NCBI RefSeq assembly: GCF_004116335.1
Contig: NZ_PDKN01000010.1
Location: forward strand, 1 to 64,000
Reading direction: 5' to 3'
Length of the DNA stretch: 64,000 nucleotides
Origin: Candidatus Marinarcus aquaticus
Lineage (GTDB): Bacteria > Campylobacterota > Campylobacteria > Campylobacterales > Arcobacteraceae
Both the position numbers and the translations under genes were made by a program. This document shows positions 17,396 to 26,869 of the stretch, piece by piece; the stretch's first letter is position 1; every line of letters starts with the position of its first letter. The notes beneath the pieces are model-generated. The model worked only from the letters and a program-made list of their open reading frames with translations, searched no databases and was not told the origin of the DNA.

Positions 17396-19366
17396 ATGAA
17401 TAAACAAAAAGAATTTTATAATAATAAACTTAGAATTTTAATATATATAGTTCTTTTTTTATTATCAATATTTGCATGGTATCAATATACATATGATTTA
17501 GATATAAAAAATGCACTGTGGGGTTCATCTCCATTTGAATTTCTTGAGACCAGAAAATCTTATATTCATGTGTTAGGCTATCCTTCTGGTATTGAAGCAA
17601 TGGTTGGTTCCTTCTTTATGTATATTTATATATTTTTATATGATATTCTTCATATTGATGGATTGATAGCTGAAAAAATAGTGATTTTTTTTGAAATATT
17701 TTCAAAAATCATTGCAGCTTATATTATCGTGAATGTATTATTTAAAGATGAGCAAACTGTAAAAAAAGATACTATTTTTTTTATTTTAGCTCTTTTTTGT
17801 ATCAGTGGATATGCATTGTATTCTGATTTATCACGATTTGCCAATCCTTTTTTTGTTGGTTTATATTACAATATTGCAGATTCTTTTCGGTTAATTGCAA
17901 TCGCATTATTTTTAAAAAGAAAGTTTTTATTAGGTGCGGTTATATTATCCTTGTCTTTATTAACACATCCTTTGTATGCCGTGATTGGTGCATTCTTTAT
18001 TTTCTCTTGTTTTGTATTTGCTTTTAAACATTTTACAAAAAAAGAGTATATTCAAATATTTTTAAGTAGTTTAATATTTATTATAACTTTAGTAGTTGTC
18101 TATTTCAATATTTCTTTAAATGATTATCTAGAAGTTACTCAAAAAGTATCAAAAGAAGTATTTATACAATGGTCTCTTTTTAATAATTTCCACTGGTATC
18201 CAATAGAATATGGTCTTTTTGGAGTGTATCATTATGAAAGATTTTTGGGATTTATTACAATAAGTCTATTGTTTTTGTATTCTTTATATGCTAAAGAGAA
18301 ATTGACCTTTATAGATAAACAAGTTTTTATTGGTTGGTTATCTATGATATTTTTGACTATACTAGGAGTATACTTCTCTTGGTCAAAAGAGAGTGTATTT
18401 ATGATTAAACTTTCTCTAACAAGGGCCAGTTTATTGGCACTTGAAATATCTATACTATATATTGTATATCGATTTGTCTCTGATATATTTAATGTAAATA
18501 AAAGCATTATTATAAGAAGTTTGTCTTTTGTACTATTGATCTCTCCTTTTTTAATTAAAGCCCCGTTTTCCTACGGAATTTCTATTTTGCTTATAGTATA
18601 TCACTCTTTTTATAATCGAAAAAATTTGCAATATAACACTCTTTTTATAATGTTATGGTTATTAATAGTAAGTTCATTTATACTTCTTGTGTATTATAGT
18701 AGGGCAGGTTTAATAGATTTAAATTATTATGAAAATTATTTTGGAACATATTTTTTAGTAAAGTTGTTTATTGTAGTTACTATTGTTTTAATTATGGGTA
18801 ACATCATTAAACTTAAATTACTAAAAGTAATCGGTCTTTTGGGAATGATTTCTTTTATTTCTTTTTTATCCTATGCTTGGCTTAGTTCAAGAGTATTACT
18901 GAAAGAAAATATTCAGTTGTATGCTAAAGATTATAAAGCAGTACAATTGTGGGTAAAAAATAATACAAAAAAAGATGCAAAATTTTTATTGGATCCTTCG
19001 TTAGGATCAGGATGGCGGTTATATTCTCAACGTGCATCATTTGGGACATATAGAGAATGGACACACAATGCATGGCTATATACCCAAAATTTTGATTATT
19101 ATGAAGAGGGAATAAAGAAATTTAATGAATATAATGTAAACTTAGAACAGGCACGATATAATATTCAGCCAAGATTACAACACTATAAAAATCTTGAGCA
19201 AGACTTACAAACTTATTTTTATAGTTTTGATAAGCTATGGTTTGATAAAGTTGCTCAAAAATATGATTTAGATTATATTGTAATGATAAAAAGTCAAATA
19301 AAAAAAGAATTGAATTATAATAATGTTTATGATAATGATTCTTTTATTGTATATAAAATAAAGTAA
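17396..19366 (+). CDS. Polytopic membrane protein, GT-C-like, unknown
   Basis: A 656-residue protein with about 12 or more hydrophobic segments in the first 520 residues and a soluble C-terminal tail of about 140 residues. An early EFLETRKSYIHVLGYPSG loop and a SLLTHPLYAVIG segment are conserved-looking features of GT-C-type transferases and related DUF6798-like proteins. The tail has VKNNTKKDAKFLLDPSLG and THNAWLYTQNFDYY, also seen in such proteins. It may use polyprenyl-phosphate sugars on the periplasmic side. I cannot name a definite substrate. An AAAGG ribosome site precedes the ATG. Confidence 0.6.
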   Translation: MNKQKEFYNNKLRILIYIVLFLLSIFAWYQYTYDLDIKNALWGSSPFEFLETRKSYIHVLGYPSGIEAMVGSFFMYIYIFLYDILHIDGLIAEKIVIFFEIFSKIIAAYIIVNVLFKDEQTVKKDTIFFILALFCISGYALYSDLSRFANPFFVGLYYNIADSFRLIAIALFLKRKFLLGAVILSLSLLTHPLYAVIGAFFIFSCFVFAFKHFTKKEYIQIFLSSLIFIITLVVVYFNISLNDYLEVTQKVSKEVFIQWSLFNNFHWYPIEYGLFGVYHYERFLGFITISLLFLYSLYAKEKLTFIDKQVFIGWLSMIFLTILGVYFSWSKESVFMIKLSLTRASLLALEISILYIVYRFVSDIFNVNKSIIIRSLSFVLLISPFLIKAPFSYGISILLIVYHSFYNRKNLQYNTLFIMLWLLIVSSFILLVYYSRAGLIDLNYYENYFGTYFLVKLFIVVTIVLIMGNIIKLKLLKVIGLLGMISFISFLSYAWLSSRVLLKENIQLYAKDYKAVQLWVKNNTKKDAKFLLDPSLGSGWRLYSQRASFGTYREWTHNAWLYTQNFDYYEEGIKKFNEYNVNLEQARYNIQPRLQHYKNLEQDLQTYFYSFDKLWFDKVAQKYDLDYIVMIKSQIKKELNYNNVYDNDSFIVYKIK

Positions 19367-19374
19367 AGGCAAAA

Positions 19375-20010
19375 ATGTTACAAAACTTTAAGGAAGTATA
19401 TGTCTTAGCACCACATACAGATGATGGAGAATTAGGTGCAGGTGGTACAATAAGTAAACTCGTAGAAGCTGGAGCAAATGTATATTATTTTGCATTTTCA
19501 ACTGCAGAGCAATCTGTTCCAGAGGGATTTCCTAAAAATATTTTAAAAAAAGAAGTTATTGAGGCTACTTCTAAATTAGGTATAAAAAAAGAAAATGTCA
19601 TAATTTATAATTATGAAGTAAGAAAATTAAATTATGTTAGGCAAGAAATTTTAGAAAGTCTTATAAAACATCGACAAGATTTAAAGCCTGATTTAGTTCT
19701 AATGCCCTCACTTAATGATATACATCAAGACCATAGTACAATAGCGCAAGAAGGATTAAGAGCCTTTAAAAATACTACAATTTTAGGATATGAACTTATT
19801 TGGAACAATCTTACATTCAATACTACATCCTTTATTAAACTTGACAAAAAACATGTACAGATGAAGTGTGATGCACTTAAAGAATATAAATCACAAGGAA
19901 TTAGGGACTATATGAGTGAAGAGTTTATTTTTTCATTAGCAAAAACGAGAGGAGTACAAATAGGTACACAATATGCTGAAAGTTTTGAGGTAATAAGATG
20001 GGTGATTTAA
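19375..20010 (+). CDS. PIG-L family deacetylase
   Basis: A 211-residue LmbE-like zinc amidase. LAPHTDDGELGAGG near residue 11 is the P-H-x-D-D metal-binding motif, and PSLNDIHQDHST near residue 118 supplies the second histidine motif. The family removes N-acetyl groups from GlcNAc-containing molecules, which would free an amine for the acyl groups made by neighbouring genes. It overlaps the following adenylating-enzyme gene by 13 bases. Confidence 0.85.
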   Translation: MLQNFKEVYVLAPHTDDGELGAGGTISKLVEAGANVYYFAFSTAEQSVPEGFPKNILKKEVIEATSKLGIKKENVIIYNYEVRKLNYVRQEILESLIKHRQDLKPDLVLMPSLNDIHQDHSTIAQEGLRAFKNTTILGYELIWNNLTFNTTSFIKLDKKHVQMKCDALKEYKSQGIRDYMSEEFIFSLAKTRGVQIGTQYAESFEVIRWVI

Positions 20011-21248
20011 TTTTAAAAGAAAATTTTGATTTAGAATCAATTAAGTTGAAAAATGATTTTTATAGTGATAAATATTACGATATAAAAATGTTTGACGACC
20101 TTCCTTTAACCACGAAAGATGAATTACTTAAAAACCAAGTAAAGTATCCACCTTATGGAAATTTTAGAGATAATGACATTTTGATTGAACAGATTTACAG
20201 AACAAGTGGAACTACTTCTAAACCATTAATGCTTTCATTTTCAAAATACGATATAGAATATATTACTGATATTGGTGCAGATTGTTTTCGGTATTCAGGA
20301 ATGGGAAGCATTGGTAATAAAGAGATTGTTATTAATTGCTTAAATCTTTCAATGTGGGCGGGAGGTTTTTTTGATGCACAATCGATGATGAAAACGGGAG
20401 TGCAGGTTATTAATTTTGGTACAGGAAATACAAATGAACTTATAAAACTCATTCTTGATTTAAGTTTATCATTTAAAGTTTCTCTTCATTGTACCCCTTC
20501 TTATTTGCCAATCATTGAAAAAAGGTTTTATAGTGAATTTAAAAAATATCCTAGAGATCTAAATCTTTTTAAATTATATTTAGGAGCTGAAGGTGGCATT
20601 CAAAATAATGAATTTAGAAATAATTTAATAAAAAAATGGGATTGTGGAATATATAATGCTAACTATGGTATGAGTGAGATATGTTCTATTATGGCATCTG
20701 CGAATGATGAAAATATGTTAAAGTTTTCTGAAAAACTTTTTGAGAGTTATTATGTTGAGTTAAATATTGATAATAGATTAATTAATATTTTAGATGCCAA
20801 TATTGATGAGCAAGGAGAGTTGGTAATAAGTTCATTCAATAAAGAAAGCCAACCCTTAATTCGATACTCTACAAAAGAAAAAATTAAAATAGTTAAAAAA
20901 GAAAATAAAAGTATATTTTTTGAGGTTATAGGTAGAAGTGATGATATGATTGTAGTCAAAGGGATTAATTTTTTTCCTGAGCAATTAAGAAGTGTAATCT
21001 CTGAGTTTAAAGAGTTATCTGGACAGTATCAATTACAAATTCATAAAAATAATAATAATGAAATCACTGATGTTAATTTAATTTGTGAGTTAAGTAATGA
21101 AGAACATAAATTAGATAATAAAACACTTCGTGATAAATTAATCTATAAGATAAGGAATGAATTAACAGTGAGTGTAGATGTTAACTTTACTTATAAATTT
21201 GAGATTTTAGGAAATAAATTAAAACTAATTAATATAGTTAAAGGATAA
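19998..21248 (+). CDS. PaaK-like AMP-dependent synthetase/ligase
   Basis: A 416-residue member of the ANL superfamily in the phenylacetate-CoA ligase branch. YRTSGTTSKPLML near residue 67 is the phosphate-binding loop, NYGMSEI near 222 is the A5 motif, and FEVIGRSDDMIVVKGINFFPEQL near 310 contains the hinge region. It would adenylate a carboxylic acid, then pass it to CoA, an ACP or an amine. It stands between a deacetylase and an LpxD-like acyltransferase, so one reading is that it activates the acid that is later put on a sugar amine. The substrate is unknown. Confidence 0.75.
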   Translation: MGDLILKENFDLESIKLKNDFYSDKYYDIKMFDDLPLTTKDELLKNQVKYPPYGNFRDNDILIEQIYRTSGTTSKPLMLSFSKYDIEYITDIGADCFRYSGMGSIGNKEIVINCLNLSMWAGGFFDAQSMMKTGVQVINFGTGNTNELIKLILDLSLSFKVSLHCTPSYLPIIEKRFYSEFKKYPRDLNLFKLYLGAEGGIQNNEFRNNLIKKWDCGIYNANYGMSEICSIMASANDENMLKFSEKLFESYYVELNIDNRLINILDANIDEQGELVISSFNKESQPLIRYSTKEKIKIVKKENKSIFFEVIGRSDDMIVVKGINFFPEQLRSVISEFKELSGQYQLQIHKNNNNEITDVNLICELSNEEHKLDNKTLRDKLIYKIRNELTVSVDVNFTYKFEILGNKLKLINIVKG

Positions 21249-21250
21249 AT

Positions 21251-22204
21251 ATGTATTTATTAAAAGAGTTTGAATTTGAAGCATCAGAAATTGCTAAAAT
21301 AGTTTCAGGAAAATTAATTGGTGAGGATATTGTTGTCAATTCAATTAAAAGTTTAGGAGAACAAGAAACAGGAAGTATTACAGTATGTTATCCTAAATTT
21401 AAAGACAAATTAGTAAGTATCACAGAAAAGTGTCTGGTTTTTTGTACTGCAGATACAGTAGTAGAAAATAGTAAATTATCTTTTATTGTATGTGAAAACC
21501 CAAAGTTTTCTTTTTTTGACTTTGTAAATAATTATGTAGTTACAGAAACAAATTACTCAAATTTTGAAATTGTTTCTAAAGTTTCTGATAACTTTCCTGC
21601 TGTTGAATTTGGATATAACGTTAAAATAAATAAAAATGTTGTAATCGCTCCAAAGACAAAAATAGGCTCAAATGTAATTATAGGAAATAATGTAGTTATA
21701 CGAAGCAATGTAACAATAGGAAATAATGTTATTATTAAAGATAATACAATAATTGGTTCAGAAGGTTTTGGTTTTGTCAAATCTGAAAATGAAGTGATAC
21801 ATATACCACAACTAGGTGAGATAAGAATAGATGATAATGTAATTATTGGGTCATGCTGTACTATTGAAAAACCAGCATTAGGGAGTACTATTATTGAACA
21901 TTCAGTTAAAATTGATGATTTAGTACAAATTGGACATAATCAAGTAATAGGTGAAGGTACAATGATAACTACAGGATTTAAAGCAATTGGTGGAGCAAAA
22001 ATTGGTAAAAATTGTTTTATAGGTATGGGTGTTACTGTAGTTAATAAAAAAGCTAATATAGGTGATAATTGTTTTATTGGTGCAGGAACAATATTGACAA
22101 AGTCAGTAGAAAATAATAGTACAGTTTACAATAAAATAGAAACAATATTTACTCCAAATACACATTTAGATGAAATGTTAACAACACCAAAGAAAATTAA
22201 GTAG
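21251..22204 (+). CDS. LpxD-like N-acyltransferase (left-handed beta-helix)
   Basis: A 317-residue protein with the LpxD layout: an N-terminal uridine-binding-like domain of about 95 residues, many hexapeptide repeats (KIGSNVIIGNNVVI, TIGNNVIIKDNTIIG), then DDLVQIGHNQVIG with the catalytic histidine of the LpxD QIxHN motif, and a short C-terminal helix. LpxD acylates UDP-3-acyl-glucosamine in lipid A synthesis. A second, cluster-borne copy more likely acylates a surface-glycan sugar amine using an acyl-ACP. It follows the PaaK-like gene by two bases with an AAAGGA ribosome site. The housekeeping lpxD is expected elsewhere. Confidence 0.75.
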   Translation: MYLLKEFEFEASEIAKIVSGKLIGEDIVVNSIKSLGEQETGSITVCYPKFKDKLVSITEKCLVFCTADTVVENSKLSFIVCENPKFSFFDFVNNYVVTETNYSNFEIVSKVSDNFPAVEFGYNVKINKNVVIAPKTKIGSNVIIGNNVVIRSNVTIGNNVIIKDNTIIGSEGFGFVKSENEVIHIPQLGEIRIDDNVIIGSCCTIEKPALGSTIIEHSVKIDDLVQIGHNQVIGEGTMITTGFKAIGGAKIGKNCFIGMGVTVVNKKANIGDNCFIGAGTILTKSVENNSTVYNKIETIFTPNTHLDEMLTTPKKIK

Positions 22205-22212
22205 GAATTAAA

Positions 22213-23298
22213 ATGGCAGGATTATTAGAAAAAATTACAAAAAATCAAAAACCTAAAACAAGTAGATATATTAAAGATTTATTGGAATTAGCAGAAAAGA
22301 ATCATGGTGTAAATTCTTCAGAGTATAAAGGTATTTATAATCAATATTTTAAAATGCCAGAGATTGAAGATAAATATTTAGTTAATAGAAGGCATTATGA
22401 AGCAGAAATGGGAGAAGGTCTACCTAAAGGATTAGAGAGACTATATAAAAGAACAGTTGTAATTGATCTGCTATCAAGTTGTGCAGCTGAGTGTGTATAT
22501 TGTTTAAGAGGATATTATGAAAGTTTTGCATTAACTAATAAAGATATGGAAGATATAGCAATATATTGTGGCAATGATGAAAATCTAAAAGAAGTCTTAA
22601 TAACAGGAGGGGATCCTTTAATTTCATTTAAAAAATTAAAAACTTTGATTTCTGAACTGGCAATACATGCTCCAAATATTAAGTTTGTACGAATAGGAAC
22701 AAGATTACCAGTCCATGATCCTTATAAAATAAATGAAGAATTATTTGTATTTTTCAATTCTATGAGAGAGAGGTTTGTTTTTGAAATTGCCTGTCAAATC
22801 AATCATCCTTTTGAAATACAGGAAAAGACAATAGAAGTTTTAAATGATTTGCAAAAAAGTGGTTGTAGAATTTATAGTCAAAATGTCTTACTTAAAGATG
22901 TAAATGACAATGTTGACACATTAATTGAGCTATATGATAAATTAAGATATTTAGGAGTTACACCACATTACTTCTTCCATGCAGTTCCTATGAAAGGTAC
23001 GAATGGGTTTAGAACAACAGTTCAAAAAGGTATAGAACTCATTAAAAAGCTTACAACGAAAGGTGAAATTAGTGGAAGAGCTAAACCCCAATATGCACTA
23101 ATGACTGATATTGGAAAAGTAACATTATATGAGAATACTATACTTGGTAAAGAAGGAAATTATGTTATTGTAAAGACAGAGTATACATTAGAAGATAGAA
23201 AAAAATGGAATCCAAATTATACTTTACCTGATACCGCGTTTGAAAATGAAGATGGAACATTGAGTGTTAAATATTTAGATGCTATAGAAGAGAAATAA
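22213..23298 (+). CDS. KamA-family radical SAM amino-acid 2,3-aminomutase-like protein
   Basis: A 361-residue radical SAM enzyme. Cys90, Cys94 and Cys97 form the C-x3-C-x2-C iron-sulfur motif (SCAAECVYC), ITGGDPLI near 130 is the SAM-binding GGDP motif, and a late ISGRAKPQYALMTDIGKVTL segment matches the region that holds the PLP lysine in lysine 2,3-aminomutase. It would move an alpha-amino group to the beta carbon. EpmB-type enzymes of similar length act on lysine for EF-P, but this gene is inside a glycan cluster and has no efp neighbour. A product such as a beta-amino acid for glycan decoration is plausible; the substrate is not known. Confidence 0.78.
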   Translation: MAGLLEKITKNQKPKTSRYIKDLLELAEKNHGVNSSEYKGIYNQYFKMPEIEDKYLVNRRHYEAEMGEGLPKGLERLYKRTVVIDLLSSCAAECVYCLRGYYESFALTNKDMEDIAIYCGNDENLKEVLITGGDPLISFKKLKTLISELAIHAPNIKFVRIGTRLPVHDPYKINEELFVFFNSMRERFVFEIACQINHPFEIQEKTIEVLNDLQKSGCRIYSQNVLLKDVNDNVDTLIELYDKLRYLGVTPHYFFHAVPMKGTNGFRTTVQKGIELIKKLTTKGEISGRAKPQYALMTDIGKVTLYENTILGKEGNYVIVKTEYTLEDRKKWNPNYTLPDTAFENEDGTLSVKYLDAIEEK

Positions 23299-24498
23299 AT
23301 GTCTAAAAAAGTTATTTGGCTGATTAATCATTATGCATTTCCTTTTGAATATGGTTTTCACACTAGACAACACACTATCGCAAAAATGCTTAATGATTTA
23401 GGATATAAAGTAATTGTATTTACATCATCTTTTAATCATTTAAAAGTAAAGAGGGTTGAGGTAGAGAATATATATAAAGAAGAAAAACATGATAATATAA
23501 AATACATTTGGATTAAAACTCAAGAATATGAAGGAAATGGATTCAAAAGAGTTAGAAATATATATGAGTTTTCAAAAAAGTTAAATAAAATTTATAAAAG
23601 TTTTACAGAGAGACCTGATTTTGTTTGGGTATCTTCACCTCACCCTTTTAGTATCTATAATGGGATAAAAATAAAAAAATATTTTCAATGTAAGTTTCTT
23701 TTTGAAGAGAGAGATATTTGGCCTTTAACTTTACAAAGTATAAATGGAGTTAGTAAATATAATCCTTTAATAATCTTATTTAGATATCTACAACTCCAAG
23801 CATATAAACATAGTGATTTAATAATAACTCCACTGGATAACTTAAAAGAGTTTGTAGAAAAAAGTGGTTATAAAAATAAAACTATAGAATATTTCCCTCA
23901 ACCTTTTATACCATTTCAAATAGAAAAATTCGATTTAGATTTACCTAGAGATAAGTTTATTGTAGGCTATGTTGGTAGTATAGGGCACTCTAACAGTGTA
24001 ATGAACCTTGTAAAAGCTGCGCATTTATTAAAAGATAGAGCTGATCTTTATTTTATTATGGTTGGTAGCGGGCCACAACTTGATGAATTAAAAGTATACG
24101 TAAATAAGAATTCTATGAATAATATAAAGTTTTTCGGAATGTTAGAAAAAAGAAAGGCTATGTATATTTTATCGCAATCAAATATTCTGTATATTGGAAA
24201 TCCTAATATAGAACTTTATAAGTATGGTATTGGATCAGTTAAATTAGTTGAATATTTATGGTGTAATAAACCAATTATTAATGCAACTAATATATCAAAT
24301 GACTTGGTTTCTTTATCAAATAGTGGAATAGTTATAGAGTGTGATAATGAAGAAAAATTGAGAGATGTTATTTTGAAGTTTAAAGACGATAATAAGATAT
24401 ATGAAAATTTTTCAAATAATGGTCAAAAATTTGTTAATCAAAATTTTCTTCAAGAAAAACTTCAAAAAAAATTAAAGTCTATTATGGATAGTTTATGA
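23299..24498 (+). CDS. Family 4 glycosyltransferase
   Basis: A 399-residue GT-B enzyme, WcaI/WbuB-like. The N-terminal half has NHYAFPFEYGFHTRQH and FLFEERDIWPLTL. The C-terminal half has FIVGYVGSIGHSNSVMNLVKA near 215, MVGSGPQLDELK near 255 and the donor-binding IELYKYGIGSVKLVEYLWCNKPI stretch near 310. Such enzymes usually add the second sugar (often FucNAc-type) to the undecaprenyl-diphosphate sugar made by a WecA-like transferase, and the next gene encodes one. It starts right after the KamA stop and overlaps the next gene by four bases. Confidence 0.85.
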   Translation: MSKKVIWLINHYAFPFEYGFHTRQHTIAKMLNDLGYKVIVFTSSFNHLKVKRVEVENIYKEEKHDNIKYIWIKTQEYEGNGFKRVRNIYEFSKKLNKIYKSFTERPDFVWVSSPHPFSIYNGIKIKKYFQCKFLFEERDIWPLTLQSINGVSKYNPLIILFRYLQLQAYKHSDLIITPLDNLKEFVEKSGYKNKTIEYFPQPFIPFQIEKFDLDLPRDKFIVGYVGSIGHSNSVMNLVKAAHLLKDRADLYFIMVGSGPQLDELKVYVNKNSMNNIKFFGMLEKRKAMYILSQSNILYIGNPNIELYKYGIGSVKLVEYLWCNKPIINATNISNDLVSLSNSGIVIECDNEEKLRDVILKFKDDNKIYENFSNNGQKFVNQNFLQEKLQKKLKSIMDSL

Positions 24499-25457
24499 TT
24501 TATATTATTTTTTTACTTATATCTTTTACGCTTACATTTTTTATAAAATATTATGCTATAAAAAAATCTTTGATGGCACAAGTAAATGAACGAAGTTCTC
24601 ATACTGTTCCAACACCTCATGTTGGAGGTATTGCTATTGCAGTTACTTGGTTTATAGGTTTATTTTATTTATATCTTAATTATGAAATAGAAAGTAATCT
24701 TTTTTACGCTTTATTAGTAGGGTGTATTATAAGTATAATAAGCTTTTTTGATGATTTATATGAATTGAGTCCAAAGATAAGGCTGACTGTACAAGCTTTG
24801 GTTGCAATCTTTGGGCTTTCTTTTTTAGGTGGTTTTGAAACTTTAACTTTTGGTTTGTTCGATATTTCAAATTCTATTGTTACAAATGTTTTTGCTTTTT
24901 TTCTTATTGTTTGGTTTATAAACCTTACAAATTTTATTGATGGCATTAATGGATATGTTGGAAGTGAATTTGTCTTTTTATCACTTGCTGGGTTTATTTT
25001 ATTTGCTGATGCACATTTTTTAGTACTAGGTGTTTCTGTTTTAGGATTTTTGTTTTGGAATTGGAACAAGGCAAAAATTTTTATGGGTGATGTTGGAAGT
25101 ACACTTCTTGGATACAACGTAGCAATTTTTACCTTATATTATGCCAATAATGAACCGAATAACTTTTGGTTGTGGATTACACTTTTTTCTCTTTTTTGGT
25201 TTGATGCAACTATTACATTAATAAGGAGAAAATTGAATAAAGAGAAGCTAAGTCAAGCTCATAAAAAACATGCATATCAAAGGCTTACACAAGCTGGATG
25301 GAGCCATTATAAGGTTACAAATTACTCAATTATTATTAATATATGTATATTTAGTGTAGTCTATCTAATATCAAATATATTAATTTCTTTCATATTTGTA
25401 ATTTTGGTATTATTTTGTACAATGCGTTTTGTTGATTTCAAAAAACCATTTAATTAA
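24495..25457 (+). CDS. WecA/WbpL-like polyprenyl-phosphate sugar-1-phosphate transferase
   Basis: A 320-residue polytopic membrane protein of the MraY/WecA superfamily. Family signatures are VNERSSHTVPTPHVGGIAI near residue 31, FFDDLYELSPKIR near 83 with the aspartate pair, NFIDGINGYVGSE near 150, KIFMGDVGSTLLGY near 195, and a final HKKHAYQRLT loop. It starts glycan assembly by transferring an amino-sugar phosphate to undecaprenyl phosphate on the cytoplasmic face. With the preceding GT4 it forms a typical WbpL/WbuB-like pair. Confidence 0.88.
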   Translation: MIYIIFLLISFTLTFFIKYYAIKKSLMAQVNERSSHTVPTPHVGGIAIAVTWFIGLFYLYLNYEIESNLFYALLVGCIISIISFFDDLYELSPKIRLTVQALVAIFGLSFLGGFETLTFGLFDISNSIVTNVFAFFLIVWFINLTNFIDGINGYVGSEFVFLSLAGFILFADAHFLVLGVSVLGFLFWNWNKAKIFMGDVGSTLLGYNVAIFTLYYANNEPNNFWLWITLFSLFWFDATITLIRRKLNKEKLSQAHKKHAYQRLTQAGWSHYKVTNYSIIINICIFSVVYLISNILISFIFVILVLFCTMRFVDFKKPFN

Positions 25458-25468
25458 TGTAAGATACA

Positions 25469-26800
25469 ATGATAGAAATATTAAAAACCCCTTCTCAAAT
25501 AGTCCAGAATAAAATTACTCTTTGGTTAAACCATCTTTTAGTGTTGTATACATTTTTAATTTCCATTAATAATAATGCAAAAAGTTCACTTTTTTTTGTA
25601 ATATTAGTGCTTTTTTTATATCGACGTGATTATATTAAATATACAAAAGAAGTTTTTTCAAATAAGATTGTTCAAGCATGTTTATTGTTTTATGCTATAA
25701 ATGCATTTGGTATGTTATATACTGATAATATTGAGTATGGGAACGATCATATGGATCGTGTCAAATATTTACTTTTTCCATTAATATTCCTCTCTTTTCT
25801 CGATATAAGGTTTGTGAAGAGAATTATAGCTGCTTGTATTCTAGGAATGTTTGTTTCTATCAGTTTTTCTTATTTGGTACATCTAGGAATATTTCCATAT
25901 GAATTGTCAATTGGTAAATATGAAATTTGGAAGACATTTGCATATAGTCCAGCACCATTTCTATCTCATGGAGAACATGGTGTTGGTATAGCTTTAGTAA
26001 TAGCCTTTCTATTTTATTACATATTAAATATTAAAGATAATTTTGTATGGAATAAAGTCATTGCAACTTCAATGATTTTGATAGCATTGATTAACATGTC
26101 ATTTATAGCAAGTAGAACAGGGTATATGACACTAATAGGAGTAATTGTAATAACAGTTCTTCTTACGTATAAAGAAAATATTAAATATCTTGTAATATCA
26201 CTTTTTCTATTTTTTATTGCATGCTTTTTGTTATATTCTTTTTCAACGACAGTTAATCTTAGAGTGGATAGAGCAATAGATAATTTTGAAAAAGGTATGA
26301 CCTCTAAAAAATTTTATGAGAATGGTTCAACGGCACAGAGAATAGGCTTAACTTTGTATTCAATGGAAGTGATTAAAGAGAATCCTATATTTGGAGTGGG
26401 AACAGGTGACCATATGGATGAATTGAGAAAAAGAATACCCGAAGAAGAAAAAAGATTACGCGAAATTTCAAAACCGCATAACTTGTATGTACAAATTCCG
26501 ATGCAAATAGGAATATTTGGTTCATTAAGTTTTATTTATTTAATCTATATAATTTATAGTTATAAAAATACAACCAGAGAGAAAAAAGATATATTAATAA
26601 TAATGACTACTGCCGTGCTTGTATTTATGGCTGGTGGTATGTTGTATGGTACATTTGAGTTACCACTTTTTATGGTTATTATCACAGCTATGATAGCAAC
26701 AAAGACACAAAATATTGAAGTAAAACCTATTGATAGATATTTAATGCTTAAATATTTGGGCTGGATAGTTCTATTTTTGATTATAGGCATTACGCGTTAG
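25469..26800 (+). CDS. O-antigen ligase/polymerase family membrane protein
   Basis: A 443-residue protein with about 10 to 12 hydrophobic helices and a large periplasmic loop. SRTGYMTLIG near 215 and the loop segment GSTAQRIGLTLYSMEVIKENPIFGVGTGDH near 285-315, followed by PHNLYVQIPMQIG, are typical of the Wzy_C/WaaL family. It joins O-antigen units to lipid A core or polymerises them in the periplasm. It is the last gene of the AT-rich polysaccharide cluster. Ligase and polymerase cannot be told apart here. Confidence 0.8.
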   Translation: MIEILKTPSQIVQNKITLWLNHLLVLYTFLISINNNAKSSLFFVILVLFLYRRDYIKYTKEVFSNKIVQACLLFYAINAFGMLYTDNIEYGNDHMDRVKYLLFPLIFLSFLDIRFVKRIIAACILGMFVSISFSYLVHLGIFPYELSIGKYEIWKTFAYSPAPFLSHGEHGVGIALVIAFLFYYILNIKDNFVWNKVIATSMILIALINMSFIASRTGYMTLIGVIVITVLLTYKENIKYLVISLFLFFIACFLLYSFSTTVNLRVDRAIDNFEKGMTSKKFYENGSTAQRIGLTLYSMEVIKENPIFGVGTGDHMDELRKRIPEEEKRLREISKPHNLYVQIPMQIGIFGSLSFIYLIYIIYSYKNTTREKKDILIIMTTAVLVFMAGGMLYGTFELPLFMVIITAMIATKTQNIEVKPIDRYLMLKYLGWIVLFLIIGITR

Positions 26801-26830
26801 TATAACAGTGATATTTTTATTACTTTTTAG

Positions 26831-26836
26831 TATAAT
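26831..26836 (+). promoter_or_regulatory. -10 box of dehydratase gene
   Basis: A perfect TATAAT preceded by a T-rich tract (TTTTTAG) lies 34 bases before the GTG start at 26870. Lack of a clear -35 with a T-rich stretch is usual for Campylobacterota sigma-70 promoters. Confidence 0.6.
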
Positions 26837-26869
26837 GAAGTTCATAGATTCAAAAAAGGCATTCAGCTA

